Positions 1 through 8,511 are shown, counted from the first letter of the stretch. The stretch: DNA of 64,000 nucleotides from Streptomyces sp. ISL-1 (GCF_018614585.1 NZ_JAGGOI010000016.1:62001-126000); one strand, 5' to 3'. The notes: a model not told the origin generated them from the sequence alone. Made by a program: numbers and translations.

Positions 1-2
1 GT

Positions 3-164
3 GCGGCGGAGGAGGATCGTCTCGGGGCAGATCGTCTCGGGGCAGAAGGTGCGGGACGCCCCCGCCCGGGAGCGTCGGGGGCATGGCACAGACACCTCGT
101 GGCCGTCGCAGGCAGCGTCACGGTCCTGATGGACGGCGTGCCCGGGACTGCACCCGGGCGGTGA
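3..164 (+). CDS. possible 3' end of an upstream gene (partial)
   Basis: Reading from base 3 there is an open frame of 53 codons with no start in the window, ending at TGA 162-164. Its last part (LVAVAGSVTVLMDGVPG) reads like ordinary protein and has G/C-ending codons, which suggests the C-terminus of a gene that enters from the left. The first part is less convincing and contains a perfect 15-bp direct repeat (16-30 and 31-45). I do not recognise the protein, and another forward frame is also open to 202, so the call is weak. Confidence 0.25.
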   Translation, partial: AAEEDRLGADRLGAEGAGRPRPGASGAWHRHLVAVAGSVTVLMDGVPGTAPGR

Positions 165-306
165 TCGCGGCGTACGAGCCGGGATTCATCACGCCGCGCT
201 GAAGCGCGGACATGCACATGCCTACATGCACAAGTTCACATGAGGAATTCCTGAGAAGGCTGTCGGCGGGGAACGTCACCCCCGCCCCCTTCGTCCCTAC
301 TACGGG

Positions 307-1758
307 ATGAACAAGACGATCAGGAACGCCGCGGTCTTCAGTCTGCTGCTCGTGCTCGCCCTGCTGGTGCGGGCGAGCTGGGTGCAGGGCTACAAGGCCC
401 AGGCTCTCGCGGACGACAGCCACAACCGGCGGAAAATCATCGCGCAGTACGCGCAGCCGCTCGGCGACATCATCGTGGCCGGATCACCGGTCACCGGCTC
501 GAAAGAGACGCAGGGCAGTGATCTCGCCCACAAGCGCACATACACCGACGGCTCGCTCTACTCGGCGGTCACGGGCTACAGCTCGCAGGCGTACGGCGCG
601 ACCCAGCTGGAGGGCATCTACAGCCATGTCCTCGACGGCACCGACACTCGGCTGAAGAACCCGGTCGACGCGCTCACCGGGAAGCAGCAGGAGCCCGGCG
701 ATGTGCTCACCACCATCGATCCGGCGGTGCAGAAGGCGGGCTACGAGGCGCTCGGCGACAAGAAGGGCGCGGCCGTCGCCATCGACCCGAAGACCGGGAA
801 GATCCTGGGGGTGGTCAGCACACCCTCGTACGACCCGTCGAAGATCAGCGGGGTGAGCGACGGCGACGCCTGGAAGAAGCTGCTGGCCGACGAGGACAAG
901 CCGCTGGTCAACCGGGCACTGCGGCAGCCGCTGCCGCCCGGCTCGACCTTCAAGCTGGTGGTCGCGGCGGCCGCGCTGGAGGACGGTCTCTACGGCTCGG
1001 TGGACACCAGGACTGACAGCCCCGACCCGTACACCCCGCCCGGCACGACCAGGCCCCTGGAGAACGAGAACAAGTCCGCTCCCTGCGAGAACGCGAGCAT
1101 CCGCGTCGCGCTCCAGTACTCCTGTAACAACGTCTTCGGGAAGCTGGCCGTCGACCTCGGCCAGGACAAGGTCAAGGCCATGGCGGAGAGGTTCGGCTTC
1201 AACAACGACAAGCTCGATGTGCCGGTACGCGCCAGCAAGAGCGTCTTCCCGTCCGGGATGGACAGGCCGTCGACGGCCTACAGCGGCATCGGCCAGTTCG
1301 AAGTCACGGCGACCCCGCTGCAGATGGCCATGGTCTCGGCGGCCATCGCCGACGACGGCGTCATGCAGTCGCCGCACATGGTCTCCAAGGTCGTGGACGC
1401 GGACGGCGACACGCTCCAGTCCTACGAGGACGCCGCATCGAAGCGGATCGTCTCCTCCTCGACCGCCGAGCAGCTGCGCAGCGCGATGGTGACGGTGGTG
1501 GACGAGGGCACCGGGTCCAACGCGCGGATCGACGGCGCCGAGGTCGGCGGCAAGACGGGCACTGCCCAGCACGGCGAGAACAACAGCCGGACGCCGTACG
1601 CCTGGTTCACCTCCTACGCCAAGGACTCGTCCACCGGCAAGGAGATCGCGGTCGCTGTCGTGGTCGAGGACTCGGGCGCGGCCCGCTCGGAGGTCAGTGG
1701 CAACAGCCTGGCCGCGCCCGTCGCGAAGAAGATGATGGCCGCGGCCCTCAACGGCTGA
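307..1758 (+). CDS. class B penicillin-binding protein (transpeptidase)
   Basis: Membrane-anchored D,D-transpeptidase that cross-links peptidoglycan outside the cell. One N-terminal membrane segment (about residues 8-25) is followed by a short dimerisation-type region and the penicillin-binding domain. All three active-site motifs are present and spaced as in the family: STFK with the catalytic serine near residue 213, SCN near 272 and KTGT near 416. At 483 aa it has the length of the PbpA-like class B enzymes of actinomycetes. No rodA or ftsW gene lies beside it, so it is not the classical pbpA of the division cluster but a stand-alone paralogue. The start at 307 has no clear Shine-Dalgarno sequence. 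The region upstream (204-260) is AT-richer and holds several CATG-containing words and the palindrome AGGAATTCCT (243-252). It converges on the permease gene downstream. Confidence 0.9.
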   Translation: MNKTIRNAAVFSLLLVLALLVRASWVQGYKAQALADDSHNRRKIIAQYAQPLGDIIVAGSPVTGSKETQGSDLAHKRTYTDGSLYSAVTGYSSQAYGATQLEGIYSHVLDGTDTRLKNPVDALTGKQQEPGDVLTTIDPAVQKAGYEALGDKKGAAVAIDPKTGKILGVVSTPSYDPSKISGVSDGDAWKKLLADEDKPLVNRALRQPLPPGSTFKLVVAAAALEDGLYGSVDTRTDSPDPYTPPGTTRPLENENKSAPCENASIRVALQYSCNNVFGKLAVDLGQDKVKAMAERFGFNNDKLDVPVRASKSVFPSGMDRPSTAYSGIGQFEVTATPLQMAMVSAAIADDGVMQSPHMVSKVVDADGDTLQSYEDAASKRIVSSSTAEQLRSAMVTVVDEGTGSNARIDGAEVGGKTGTAQHGENNSRTPYAWFTSYAKDSSTGKEIAVAVVVEDSGAARSEVSGNSLAAPVAKKMMAAALNG

Positions 1759-1790
1759 CTTCGGCTGCCGGCAGCTGAACCGGCCGTTCG

Positions 1791-3197
1791 CTAATTGACG
1801 CCGAGGAGCTGCTCGATCGGGTCGATCGCGAAGTAGACCGCGAACAGCGCGGACGTGCCCCACAGCAGCCAGTGCACTTCACGCGCCTTGCCGAGCACCG
1901 CCTTGATGACGACGTAGGCGATGAAGCCGGCGCCGATGCCGTTGGTGATGGAGTACGTGAAGGGCATGACCGCGATCGTCAGGAAGGCCGGGATGGCGAT
2001 CTCGTAGCGCTCCCAGTCGATGTGCCGTACCTGCGCCATCAGCAGGAAGCCGACCGCCACGAGCGCGGGTGCGGCGGCCTGCGCGGGCACGACGGTGGCC
2101 AGCGGGGTGAGGAAGAGGGCGAGGCCGAAGAGCGCGCCGGTGACCACCGAGGCGAGTCCGGTGCGGGCGCCCTCGCCGACGCCGGCCGCCGATTCGATGT
2201 ACGAGGTGTTGGAGGAGGCGGATGCCGCGCCGCCCGCCACGGCGGCGGCGCCGTCGATGAGCAACACCCGGCCGATGTTGGGGACCTTGCCGCTCTCGTC
2301 GAGCAGACCGGCCTCGCTGGAGATGCCGACGACCGTGCCCATGGTGTCGAAGAAGTCGCTCAGTATGAGGGTGAAGACCAGCAGGACGATCGTGACGACG
2401 CCGATCTGCTCGAAGGCGCCGAAGAGGCTGAAGGAGCCGACGAGCCCGAAGTCGGGGGCGGCCACGATGTCGTCCGGTACGGACGGGACGGTCAGGCCCC
2501 AGGCGAGCGGGGCGATGCCGGCTATCTCGTTGATGACGATCGCGACGACGGTCATCACGACGATGGAGATGAGGATCGCGCCCTTCACCTTGCGGGCCAT
2601 CAGCGCGACGGTCAGCAGCACGCCGAGACAGAAGACCAGGACGGGCCAGCCGGAGAGGTGACCGCTCGCGCCGAGCTGGACGGGGACGGAGCCGGTGTCG
2701 CCGGGTATGCGGGTGGCGAAGCCCGCGTCCACGAAGCCGATGAACGCGATGAACAGACCGATGCCGACGCTGATGGCCTGCTTGAGCGAGCCCGGGATGG
2801 CGTGCATGACAGCCTCGCGCAGTCCGCTGACGACCAGCACGCAGATGAGGATTCCCTCGATGACCACCAGGCCCATCGCGTCGGGCCAGCTCATCAGGGG
2901 CGCGATCTGGAAGGCGACGACGGCGTTGAGGCCGAGTCCGGCGGCGATGGCGAGCGGCAGATTGCCGCCGAGCCCCATGATCACGGTCATCACGGCGGCC
3001 ACCAGGGCGGTGGAGGTGACCAGTTGGGGACCGGAGAGATGGGCGCCGAACTTGTCCTCGGCGCTGCCCAGGATGATCGGATTGAGAACGAGAATGTAGG
3101 CCATCGTGAAGAACGTGGCGAAGCCGCCACGGATCTCCCGCGCGAAGGTCGAACCTCGTGCGCTGATGTGGAAGTACCGGTCGACCTGTGCGGACAT
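1791..3197 (-). CDS. NCS2-family purine (adenine/guanine/hypoxanthine) permease
   Basis: Polytopic membrane protein of 468 aa with about 12 predicted helices, of the AzgA/PbuG type (COG2252) rather than the uracil/xanthine branch. The N-terminal stretch GGFATFFTMAYILVLNP and the segment ALVAAVMTVIMGLGGNLP followed by AAGLGLNAVVAF are typical of this subgroup. It probably takes up purine bases with protons. Start ATG at 3197 is preceded by a GAGGAG Shine-Dalgarno sequence. The exact base transported cannot be read from the sequence, and I saw no purine riboswitch upstream. It converges with the penicillin-binding protein gene, leaving only 32 bp between stops. Confidence 0.9.
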   Translation of the reverse strand: MSAQVDRYFHISARGSTFAREIRGGFATFFTMAYILVLNPIILGSAEDKFGAHLSGPQLVTSTALVAAVMTVIMGLGGNLPLAIAAGLGLNAVVAFQIAPLMSWPDAMGLVVIEGILICVLVVSGLREAVMHAIPGSLKQAISVGIGLFIAFIGFVDAGFATRIPGDTGSVPVQLGASGHLSGWPVLVFCLGVLLTVALMARKVKGAILISIVVMTVVAIVINEIAGIAPLAWGLTVPSVPDDIVAAPDFGLVGSFSLFGAFEQIGVVTIVLLVFTLILSDFFDTMGTVVGISSEAGLLDESGKVPNIGRVLLIDGAAAVAGGAASASSNTSYIESAAGVGEGARTGLASVVTGALFGLALFLTPLATVVPAQAAAPALVAVGFLLMAQVRHIDWERYEIAIPAFLTIAVMPFTYSITNGIGAGFIAYVVIKAVLGKAREVHWLLWGTSALFAVYFAIDPIEQLLGVN

Positions 3198-3473
3198 GGC
3201 TCTCCTCGGGGGGGATCCTGCTGGCGGGTAGCTGGATTGTTCCCCTGTGAAGAGCGTTTCAGGTTATGACGGTGTTACGTCACGTCCGCCCGGCACTTGA
3301 TCGTCCGGGGCCGCCCGGACCGACGGTCCCGGCCGTCCCGCTCAACCCGCGTATGGATCGGGGCTGTTGCCCCGGCGGGCGAGAAAGGCGGGCGGGGAAC
3401 GGGTGCTCGGTCATGCTTCGTCCTCCTGGGGCAAGGGGCGGTAGGGGAACAAGCCCTGCCCGGGGGTCGGGCC

Positions 3474-4637
3474 TCACCCCACGCGGGACAGCGCGTCCGG
3501 CACCAGCGCCAGGTCCGCGTCCGACGCCAGCCCCGCATGGTAGAGCCGCAGCTCGGTCGCCCCGAGATCCGCCGCTCCGGCCGCGTCGTCCGCAAGCGTG
3601 CCCGGGCTGCCTCCCATGCCGCTGACCACCGTGAGGTTCGCGGCCAGCACAGCACCCTGCACGCCCTGCTCGGCGAACGGCGCGAGTGCCCGCGCGCCGC
3701 CCGCGCACGGTACGACCACGCCGTCCGCGACGGACAGGATGTGTGCCGGGTCGACGCCCGCGTTCGCCCCGCAGTGGTGCGCGACGGGGTCGGCGTGCAG
3801 CAGCACCTGGAAGCCCCGCGGCGCGGCGGCCCGCACCGCGGCGACGGCGGCCTCCTGGAGCGTCCGGGCCGTCCGCGTCCGGAAGTCGACAGTCGCGGCG
3901 GCCAGTTCGGTGCCGAGCAGCTCCTCGACGGCGGCGTCGGCGGACGCGGCACCCGCCCAGACCGGCTCCAGGGCGCCCCGTACCGCGGCGGCCAGCAGAT
4001 TCGGCTCCAGCCCCTGTTGTGCGTAGCCGTCGCGGCAGGCGGTGCAGAAGCACAGCGACATCAGATACTGCGCCGCGTCACCCAGGCCCACGCCCGCGAT
4101 CTTGTCGTGGGCGTGCAGATGCGCGAGGCCGTACCAGCCGCAGGACTCCAGCTCGGTGCCACGCGTGCCCGGACGGGTCGCCGCCTCGGCCGCCAGATCC
4201 GTTACCAGAGCGCGTACGGCGGGCTGCGCGATGCAGGGTGCCCAGGGGTAGCGGTCGCCGTACGCGTTGACGACGGAGGTGTCCGGATGCTCGGCGCCGA
4301 GGCGGGAGTTGTGGGCGAGGACCACCCAACTGTGGACCTCGACTCCGGCGTCGGCCAGCGCCGCTGCGGCCTCGCCGTAAGCGTCGCCCGGGGCCCAGTC
4401 CCCCGCGGTGTACGGGCGCAGCTCGCGCCCCGCCCAGCGCTCCTCGTCGACCTCGTAGAGCACGGCGGCGTGCTGCGCGATGACGATCCGGTGCCGGGGG
4501 TGGCGCGGGGTCAGGGCGCGTGTGGAGTGGTAGGCGGCGGCGAGAGTGACCTGCTGGACGCCGAGGTCCGCGATACGGGCGGCGGCGTCCGGGTCGCCGA
4601 CGACGTCCCAGGGGTACAGGAAGGCGGAGGTCTTCAC
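3474..4637 (-). CDS. conserved alanine-rich protein of unknown function, coupled to the sugar-acid dehydratase
   Basis: I do not recognise a characterised family for this 387-aa cytoplasmic protein. There is no signal peptide or membrane segment. The N-terminus (MKTSAFLYPWDVVGDP) followed by alternating hydrophobic strand-like segments and helices hints at a TIM-barrel, as in some uncharacterised glycosidase-like proteins, but this is inference. Residues worth noting are a CFCTAC cysteine cluster around residue 197 and conserved-looking HSWVVLAHNS and LHAHDKIAG stretches. Its GTG start overlaps the TGA of the upstream 5-dehydro-4-deoxyglucarate dehydratase gene (GTGA), so the two are translationally coupled. 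That ties it to hexuronate or aldarate use, perhaps sugar release or an accessory step. Confidence 0.8.
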   Translation of the reverse strand: MKTSAFLYPWDVVGDPDAAARIADLGVQQVTLAAAYHSTRALTPRHPRHRIVIAQHAAVLYEVDEERWAGRELRPYTAGDWAPGDAYGEAAAALADAGVEVHSWVVLAHNSRLGAEHPDTSVVNAYGDRYPWAPCIAQPAVRALVTDLAAEAATRPGTRGTELESCGWYGLAHLHAHDKIAGVGLGDAAQYLMSLCFCTACRDGYAQQGLEPNLLAAAVRGALEPVWAGAASADAAVEELLGTELAAATVDFRTRTARTLQEAAVAAVRAAAPRGFQVLLHADPVAHHCGANAGVDPAHILSVADGVVVPCAGGARALAPFAEQGVQGAVLAANLTVVSGMGGSPGTLADDAAGAADLGATELRLYHAGLASDADLALVPDALSRVG

Positions 4638-5578
4638 GCACCGTCCTTCAGGAGGGCGCGGCCGCGCTCGATGAGCGCCGCCAGGGCTTTGATGTGGACG
4701 TCGAGGGGTTCGCTCAGGGGTGACCGCACGTCGCCGACGTCGAGGCCGCCGAGGCGTACGCCCGCCTTGACGAGCGAGACGGCGTAGCCGCGGCCGAGAT
4801 TGCGCAGCTCCACGAGCGGCACATAGAAGCCGTCGAGCAGCCGGTTGACAGTCTTGTCGTCGCCGGTCATCAGCGCTCGGTAGAAGGCGAGCGCGATGTC
4901 GGGGGCGAAGGCGAACACGGCGGAGGAGTACAGGGTGATGCCGATGCCGCGGTAGGCGAGGCCGGTGAGTTCGGCGGTGGGCAGCCCGTTGAAGTAGAGG
5001 AAGTCGTGGTCGGGCAGGTCTCGGCGGACGGCACCGACGATGCGCTGCATCAGGTCGAGGTCGCCGTAGCCGTCCTTGAGGCCGATGATGCCGTCCACCT
5101 GGGCGAGTTCGACGACGGCCTCAGGGGTGAAGACGGCGTTGTCGCGCTGGTAGACGATGACGTCGAGGGAGGTCGCCGCGGTGAGCGCGGCGTAGTGGCG
5201 CAGCAGCCCGGCCTGGTCGGCGACGACGAGATACGGCGGCATGGCGAGCAGTCCGTCGGCGCCCGCCGCTTCGGCGATCCGCGCGTACTGGACGGCGAGT
5301 GCGGTGCCGTAGCCCGCGCCCGCCACGACGGGCACCTCGCCGGCTGTCTCCGCGACGGCGGCGGCGACGCACTCGCCGAACTCCTCGGGGGTCAGGGCGT
5401 GGAACTCGCCCGTGCCGCAGCACGCGAAGACCGCGGCCGCGCCGGAGTCGATGCCGCTTCTCACATGGGCGCGGAAGACATCGAGGTCGAGAGCGCCGTC
5501 CGGTCCGTACGCGGTGACGGGGAAGAACAGCGGTCCTTGGACCCGGGTGAGCCGGGCGGCGAGCGGGGCTGAGGTCAC
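4634..5578 (-). CDS. 5-dehydro-4-deoxyglucarate dehydratase (DapA superfamily)
   Basis: Class I aldolase-fold enzyme of 314 aa that would convert 5-keto-4-deoxyglucarate into 2-oxoglutarate semialdehyde with loss of water and CO2. The Schiff-base lysine is K168 in GLKDG and the partner tyrosine is Y143 in VYQRDN. GTGEF (about 55-59) replaces the GTTGE of true dihydrodipicolinate synthases, which is why I prefer the glucarate branch over DapA. The GTG start at 5578 was chosen because AGGGAG lies 5 nt upstream; a longer frame to 5623 would need a TTG start without a ribosome site. The uronate dehydrogenase gene diverges from it, so the two would supply consecutive parts of the oxidative hexuronate pathway. 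Confidence 0.85.
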   Translation of the reverse strand: MTSAPLAARLTRVQGPLFFPVTAYGPDGALDLDVFRAHVRSGIDSGAAAVFACCGTGEFHALTPEEFGECVAAAVAETAGEVPVVAGAGYGTALAVQYARIAEAAGADGLLAMPPYLVVADQAGLLRHYAALTAATSLDVIVYQRDNAVFTPEAVVELAQVDGIIGLKDGYGDLDLMQRIVGAVRRDLPDHDFLYFNGLPTAELTGLAYRGIGITLYSSAVFAFAPDIALAFYRALMTGDDKTVNRLLDGFYVPLVELRNLGRGYAVSLVKAGVRLGGLDVGDVRSPLSEPLDVHIKALAALIERGRALLKDGA

Positions 5579-5656
5579 GGGCGCTCCCTGGGCCGTGCAC
5601 CGAGCCTGCGGACCCGTGCACAATTCTGATCGACGTCCATATCCCTGAACGCAGTC

Positions 5657-5686
5657 AAGCTATGGCAGCCACATCGCCCGGGTCAA
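5657..5686 (-). promoter_or_regulatory. candidate promoter of the dehydratase gene
   Basis: On the minus strand TTGACC (5686-5681) and TAGCTT (5662-5657) are separated by 18 bp, a good match to a vegetative Streptomyces promoter, about 80 bp before the GTG start. The -10 is identical to that of the divergent promoter. Confidence 0.5.
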
Positions 5687-5708
5687 GACGGAAAACCGCA
5701 ACTCAGAG

Positions 5709-5727
5709 GCGGAGTCGGCTACTCCGC
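5709..5727. promoter_or_regulatory. inverted repeat between divergent promoters, candidate operator
   Basis: Perfect 7-bp arms GCGGAGT / ACTCCGC around a 5-bp spacer, lying between the two divergent promoters and ending 7 bp before the -35 of the uronate dehydrogenase promoter. The placement suits a regulator controlling both sides; no regulator gene is adjacent. Confidence 0.4.
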
Positions 5728-5734
5728 GCCACAC

Positions 5735-5763
5735 TTGACGGTGTCGGGACCGCTCCCTAGCTT
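5735..5763 (+). promoter_or_regulatory. candidate vegetative promoter of uronate dehydrogenase gene
   Basis: TTGACG (5735-5740), a 17-bp spacer and TAGCTT (5758-5763), followed 55 bp later by the start codon with its AAGGAG ribosome site. Confidence 0.6.
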
Positions 5764-5817
5764 GTCCATGCATGTGAATGCCGTCTACGGACCTGAGCAT
5801 TTCAAGGAGATCCATCC

Positions 5818-6642
5818 ATGCCCGCTCCCCGCACAGTCCTGCTCACCGGCGCCGCCGGCGGCCTCGGCACCCTGATGCGGGGGCTGCTGCCCGCGTACGG
5901 CTACGAGCTCCGTCTCTTCGACGCCACCCCCATAGAGGGAGTGCCGGACGCGATCACCGCGGACCTCGGCGACAAGGGAGCGCTGCGCGAGGCGGTACAG
6001 GGCGTCGACGCGATCATCCACCTCGCGGGCATCTCCCTGGAAGCCCCCTTCGAGAAGATCCTCCGCTCGAACATCGAAGGAACCTTCAACCTCTACGAGG
6101 CGGCCCGCGAAGAGGGCGTCGGCCGGATCGTCTTCGCCTCCAGCAACCACGCCGTCGGCTTCACTCCGCGGCCGCGGGGCGAGGCGCCCTTCCCGCCCGA
6201 CGCGCTGATCCCCATCGACACCCCGCGCCGGCCCGACACCTACTACGGCCTGTCCAAGTGCTTCGGCGAGGACCTGGCGCAGCTCTACTGGGACCTGCAC
6301 GGCCTGGAAACCGTCTCGGTACGCATCGGCTCCTGCTTCATGGAGCCGACTTCGGTACGGATGCTGTCGGTCTGGATGAGCCCCGGCGACGGCGCCCGCC
6401 TCTTCCACGCCGCGCTCACCGCCGAGAGCGTCGGCCACAGCGTCGTCTACGGCTCTTCCGCCAACACCCGTCTGTGGTGGGATCTTTCGACGGCGCGGGC
6501 GCTGGGCTACGAGCCGCAGGACGACTCCGAGCAGTACGCCGAGAAGCTCGTCGCGCAGCAGGGTGAGCTCGACCCGGACAACCCCGACCACGCGCATCTG
6601 GGCGGCCACTTCACCACCAACCCGCCCCAATGGCCGTACTGA
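5818..6642 (+). CDS. NAD-dependent uronate dehydrogenase-like epimerase/dehydratase
   Basis: Short-chain extended-type dehydrogenase of 274 aa. The Rossmann motif TGAAGGLG lies at residues 10-17, the catalytic Y143-x3-K147 is in TYYGLSK, and a serine pair in FASSNHAVG (about 108-109) would complete the triad. The compact length and the motif IRIGSC-like VRIGSCFMEP fit the uronate dehydrogenase subgroup, which oxidises glucuronate or galacturonate to the aldarolactone with NAD+. The divergent dehydratase gene acts two to three steps later in that pathway, which strengthens the call. Start ATG 5818 has AAGGAG 8 nt upstream. No lactonase or glucarate dehydratase gene is in the window, so part of the route must be encoded elsewhere. 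Confidence 0.75.
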   Translation: MPAPRTVLLTGAAGGLGTLMRGLLPAYGYELRLFDATPIEGVPDAITADLGDKGALREAVQGVDAIIHLAGISLEAPFEKILRSNIEGTFNLYEAAREEGVGRIVFASSNHAVGFTPRPRGEAPFPPDALIPIDTPRRPDTYYGLSKCFGEDLAQLYWDLHGLETVSVRIGSCFMEPTSVRMLSVWMSPGDGARLFHAALTAESVGHSVVYGSSANTRLWWDLSTARALGYEPQDDSEQYAEKLVAQQGELDPDNPDHAHLGGHFTTNPPQWPY

Positions 6643-6729
6643 GCGGCGGGCCCGGCAAGCACTTGCGGGGGCGCCGGTCCCGCATATTTCACGTGCTGCA
6701 GGTGTCGCCAATCGGCCAGGATGTCGGCC

Positions 6730-6948
6730 ATGGCCAGGCCCTTCGGATTCAGTTATGCGCAGCACGGCGACGGCAGCGTCGTCATCACCCACCGCGGCCG
6801 CGCGGCCGCCACCCTGCGCGGTGCCCGCGCCGAGAAGTTCCTGGCCGAGGTGGAGTCGTCGGACGCCCAGCTCGTGATGGCCCGCTGGACAGGTGCGTAC
6901 AAATTCGGCAATGAGCGCACGGCCCGGAATCACCCGCGCAACCGATAA
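6730..6948 (+). CDS. small conserved basic protein of unknown function
   Basis: A 72-residue protein beginning MARPFGFSYAQHGDGSVVI and ending in a basic tail (ERTARNHPRNR). From memory such proteins are common in Streptomyces, but no function is known to me. There is no signal peptide or membrane helix. The ATG at 6730 is preferred to the ATG three codons earlier (6721) because AGGA lies 8 nt before it. It stands alone ahead of the TerD gene. Confidence 0.7.
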   Translation: MARPFGFSYAQHGDGSVVITHRGRAAATLRGARAEKFLAEVESSDAQLVMARWTGAYKFGNERTARNHPRNR

Positions 6949-6952
6949 AGGT

Positions 6953-6988
6953 GGTGAAGAAGGTGAAGGAGGTGAAGAAGGTAAGGGA
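6953..6988 (+). repeat. four 9-bp purine-rich tandem repeats
   Basis: GGTGAAGAA, GGTGAAGGA, GGTGAAGAA and GGTAAGGGA follow one another in the leader between the small protein and the TerD gene. The top strand is almost all purine. It may act on the mRNA leader or be a neutral slippage product. Confidence 0.7.
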
Positions 6989-7020
6989 ACGGTAAAGCGG
7001 CCTCACTCGTTACCCCTGGC

Positions 7021-8223
7021 ATGACAGTTATGACCCCCGGCTCGAACATCCCTCTCGCCGTCACCCGCGTGGCGGTGGACGTCACCGCTCCGGTGCGGCT
7101 CGACGTATCGGGCCTGCTGCTCACCGCCGACGGCAAGGTGCGCTCCGACGACGACTTCATCTTCTACAACCAGCCGACGGGCCCCGGCGTCAGCCATCGC
7201 TCCGGCGGGGGCAGCGCCCCCGACGCGATCGTGGTGGACACCTCCTCCGTCCCGCCCGGCATCGAGAAGATCGTCGTCACGGCGAGCCCGGACGCCGCGG
7301 GGCAGAGCTTCCAGGGCATCGAGCCGACCGCCACCATCCGCAGCGCCGACGACGGCAGCGCGCTCGCCACCTTCACCCCGCCGCAGCTCGGCGCCGAGAC
7401 CGCGCTCGTCGTCGTGGAGATCTATCTGCGCAACGGCGTCTGGAAGGCCCGTGCGGTCGGCCAGGGCTATGCGAACGGGCTGGCGGGCATCGCCACGGAC
7501 TTCGGCGTCTCCGTCGACGAGGAGCCCGCCACGGCCCCCGCACCGGCCGCTCCGCCGACGCCGGTCGCGCCTGCTGCCCCGGTCGACCCGCGTCTCGCCG
7601 CGCCGGCGCCGCCCGCGCCGCCGGCCGCTCCCGCGCCCGGCGCCGGGAAGATCAACCTGGACAAGGGCCGGGTGAGCCTTCAGAAGAATCAGACGGTCTC
7701 GCTGGTCAAGGGCGGCCGCCCGCTGCTCTCCCAGGTCAAGATGGGCCTCGGCTGGGAGCCCGCGTACCGCGGGAAGGACATCGACCTCGACGCCTCCGTG
7801 ATCGCGTACGGCCCCAACCGCAACCACCTGGACAGCTGCTACTTCGGCAAGCTGTCGATCCTGAACGGCGCGATCAAGCACTCCGGCGACAACCTGACGG
7901 GTGAGGGCGCGGGCGACGACGAGGTGATCGTCGTGGATCTCGGCCGGCTGCCGGCGGAGGCGACGGGACTGGTCTTCACCGTCAACTCGTTCTCGGGACA
8001 GAAGTTCACCGAGGTCGCCAAGGCTTACTGCCGGCTGATCGACGCGGCGACGGGCGAGGAGCTGGTCCGCTTCGATCTGACCGGCGCGGAGCCGCAGACC
8101 GGCGTGATGATGGCCAAGCTGATCAAGCAGTTCTCGGGCGAATGGGACATGACCGCCATAGGCGATTTCGTGAAGTCCCGCACGGTGCGCGGCATGGTCA
8201 AGCCCGCGGCAAAGGCGCTGTGA
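7021..8223 (+). CDS. TerD-family protein with two TerD domains
   Basis: 400-aa cytoplasmic protein made of an N-terminal TerD domain (about 1-165, starting near MTPGSNIPL), a proline/alanine linker (about 172-205) and a second TerD-like domain (about 210-395, starting INLDKGRVSLQKNQTVSLVK). TerD domains bind calcium and belong to tellurite-resistance and chemical-stress systems; the acidic DDDFIFYN and GDDEVIVVDL stretches are the usual ligand-bearing loops. Streptomyces carry many such paralogues of unclear function. No other ter gene is adjacent. A start at the second ATG (7030) is equally likely, since neither has a clear ribosome site. It converges on the gene at 8281. Confidence 0.88.
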   Translation: MTVMTPGSNIPLAVTRVAVDVTAPVRLDVSGLLLTADGKVRSDDDFIFYNQPTGPGVSHRSGGGSAPDAIVVDTSSVPPGIEKIVVTASPDAAGQSFQGIEPTATIRSADDGSALATFTPPQLGAETALVVVEIYLRNGVWKARAVGQGYANGLAGIATDFGVSVDEEPATAPAPAAPPTPVAPAAPVDPRLAAPAPPAPPAAPAPGAGKINLDKGRVSLQKNQTVSLVKGGRPLLSQVKMGLGWEPAYRGKDIDLDASVIAYGPNRNHLDSCYFGKLSILNGAIKHSGDNLTGEGAGDDEVIVVDLGRLPAEATGLVFTVNSFSGQKFTEVAKAYCRLIDAATGEELVRFDLTGAEPQTGVMMAKLIKQFSGEWDMTAIGDFVKSRTVRGMVKPAAKAL

Positions 8224-8232
8224 CCGACGCCG

Positions 8233-8268
8233 CCGGGCCCGCCATCCGATGAGTGGTGGCGGACCCGG
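8233..8268. terminator. hairpin terminator between convergent genes
   Basis: Arms CCGGGCCCGCCA (8233-8244) and TGGCGGACCCGG (8257-8268) pair over 12 positions with one mismatch, loop 12 nt. It lies just after the TerD stop and before the stop of the convergent small gene, so it can serve both. Confidence 0.6.
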
Positions 8269-8280
8269 GGGCCACGGTCC

Positions 8281-8511
8281 TCAGAGTTTGGCCAGTTTGG
8301 AGTACGGGCTCAGGATTCTCCCCTGACGCCCGGAGAAGTCGACGAGCACAGCTGCGTTGTCGCCCTCGACTGCGATGACTCTTCCGAGTCCGAATTGGTC
8401 GTGCGAGACCCGGTCGCCCACTTCGTACTGCTCAATCGGCGGGGCAGCCGCGGCCGGTTTGTTGAAGGGACTGGAGGGCAGGTAACGCCGGGATCCGGCT
8501 GACTTTGTCAT
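8281..8511 (-). CDS. small protein with PcrA/UvrD C-terminal-like (CarD/Tudor-type) domain
   Basis: 76-aa protein with a flexible, basic first 25 residues followed by VGDRVSHDQFGLGRVIAVEG and a hydrophobic VLVDFSG strand. This pattern matches the C-terminal domain of PcrA/UvrD helicases and CarD-type RNA polymerase-contact modules, here as a free-standing protein. It might bind RNA polymerase, but that is inference. It is convergent with the TerD gene and separated from it by a hairpin. Confidence 0.75.
   Translation of the reverse strand: MTKSAGSRRYLPSSPFNKPAAAAPPIEQYEVGDRVSHDQFGLGRVIAVEGDNAAVLVDFSGRQGRILSPYSKLAKL

Noticed and set aside
1764..1775. Palindrome GCTGCCGGCAGC after the penicillin-binding protein gene as terminator
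   Set aside because: It has no loop and cannot form a normal hairpin of useful stability; too weak to call.
1872..3269. 465-codon plus-strand frame opposite the purine permease
   Set aside because: Rich in Asp/Gly/His/Arg repeats typical of antisense translation of a hydrophobic membrane protein.
3198..3300. Purine riboswitch upstream of the NCS2 permease
   Set aside because: No three-way-junction layout or conserved loop words; only a normal leader with GAGGAG is visible.
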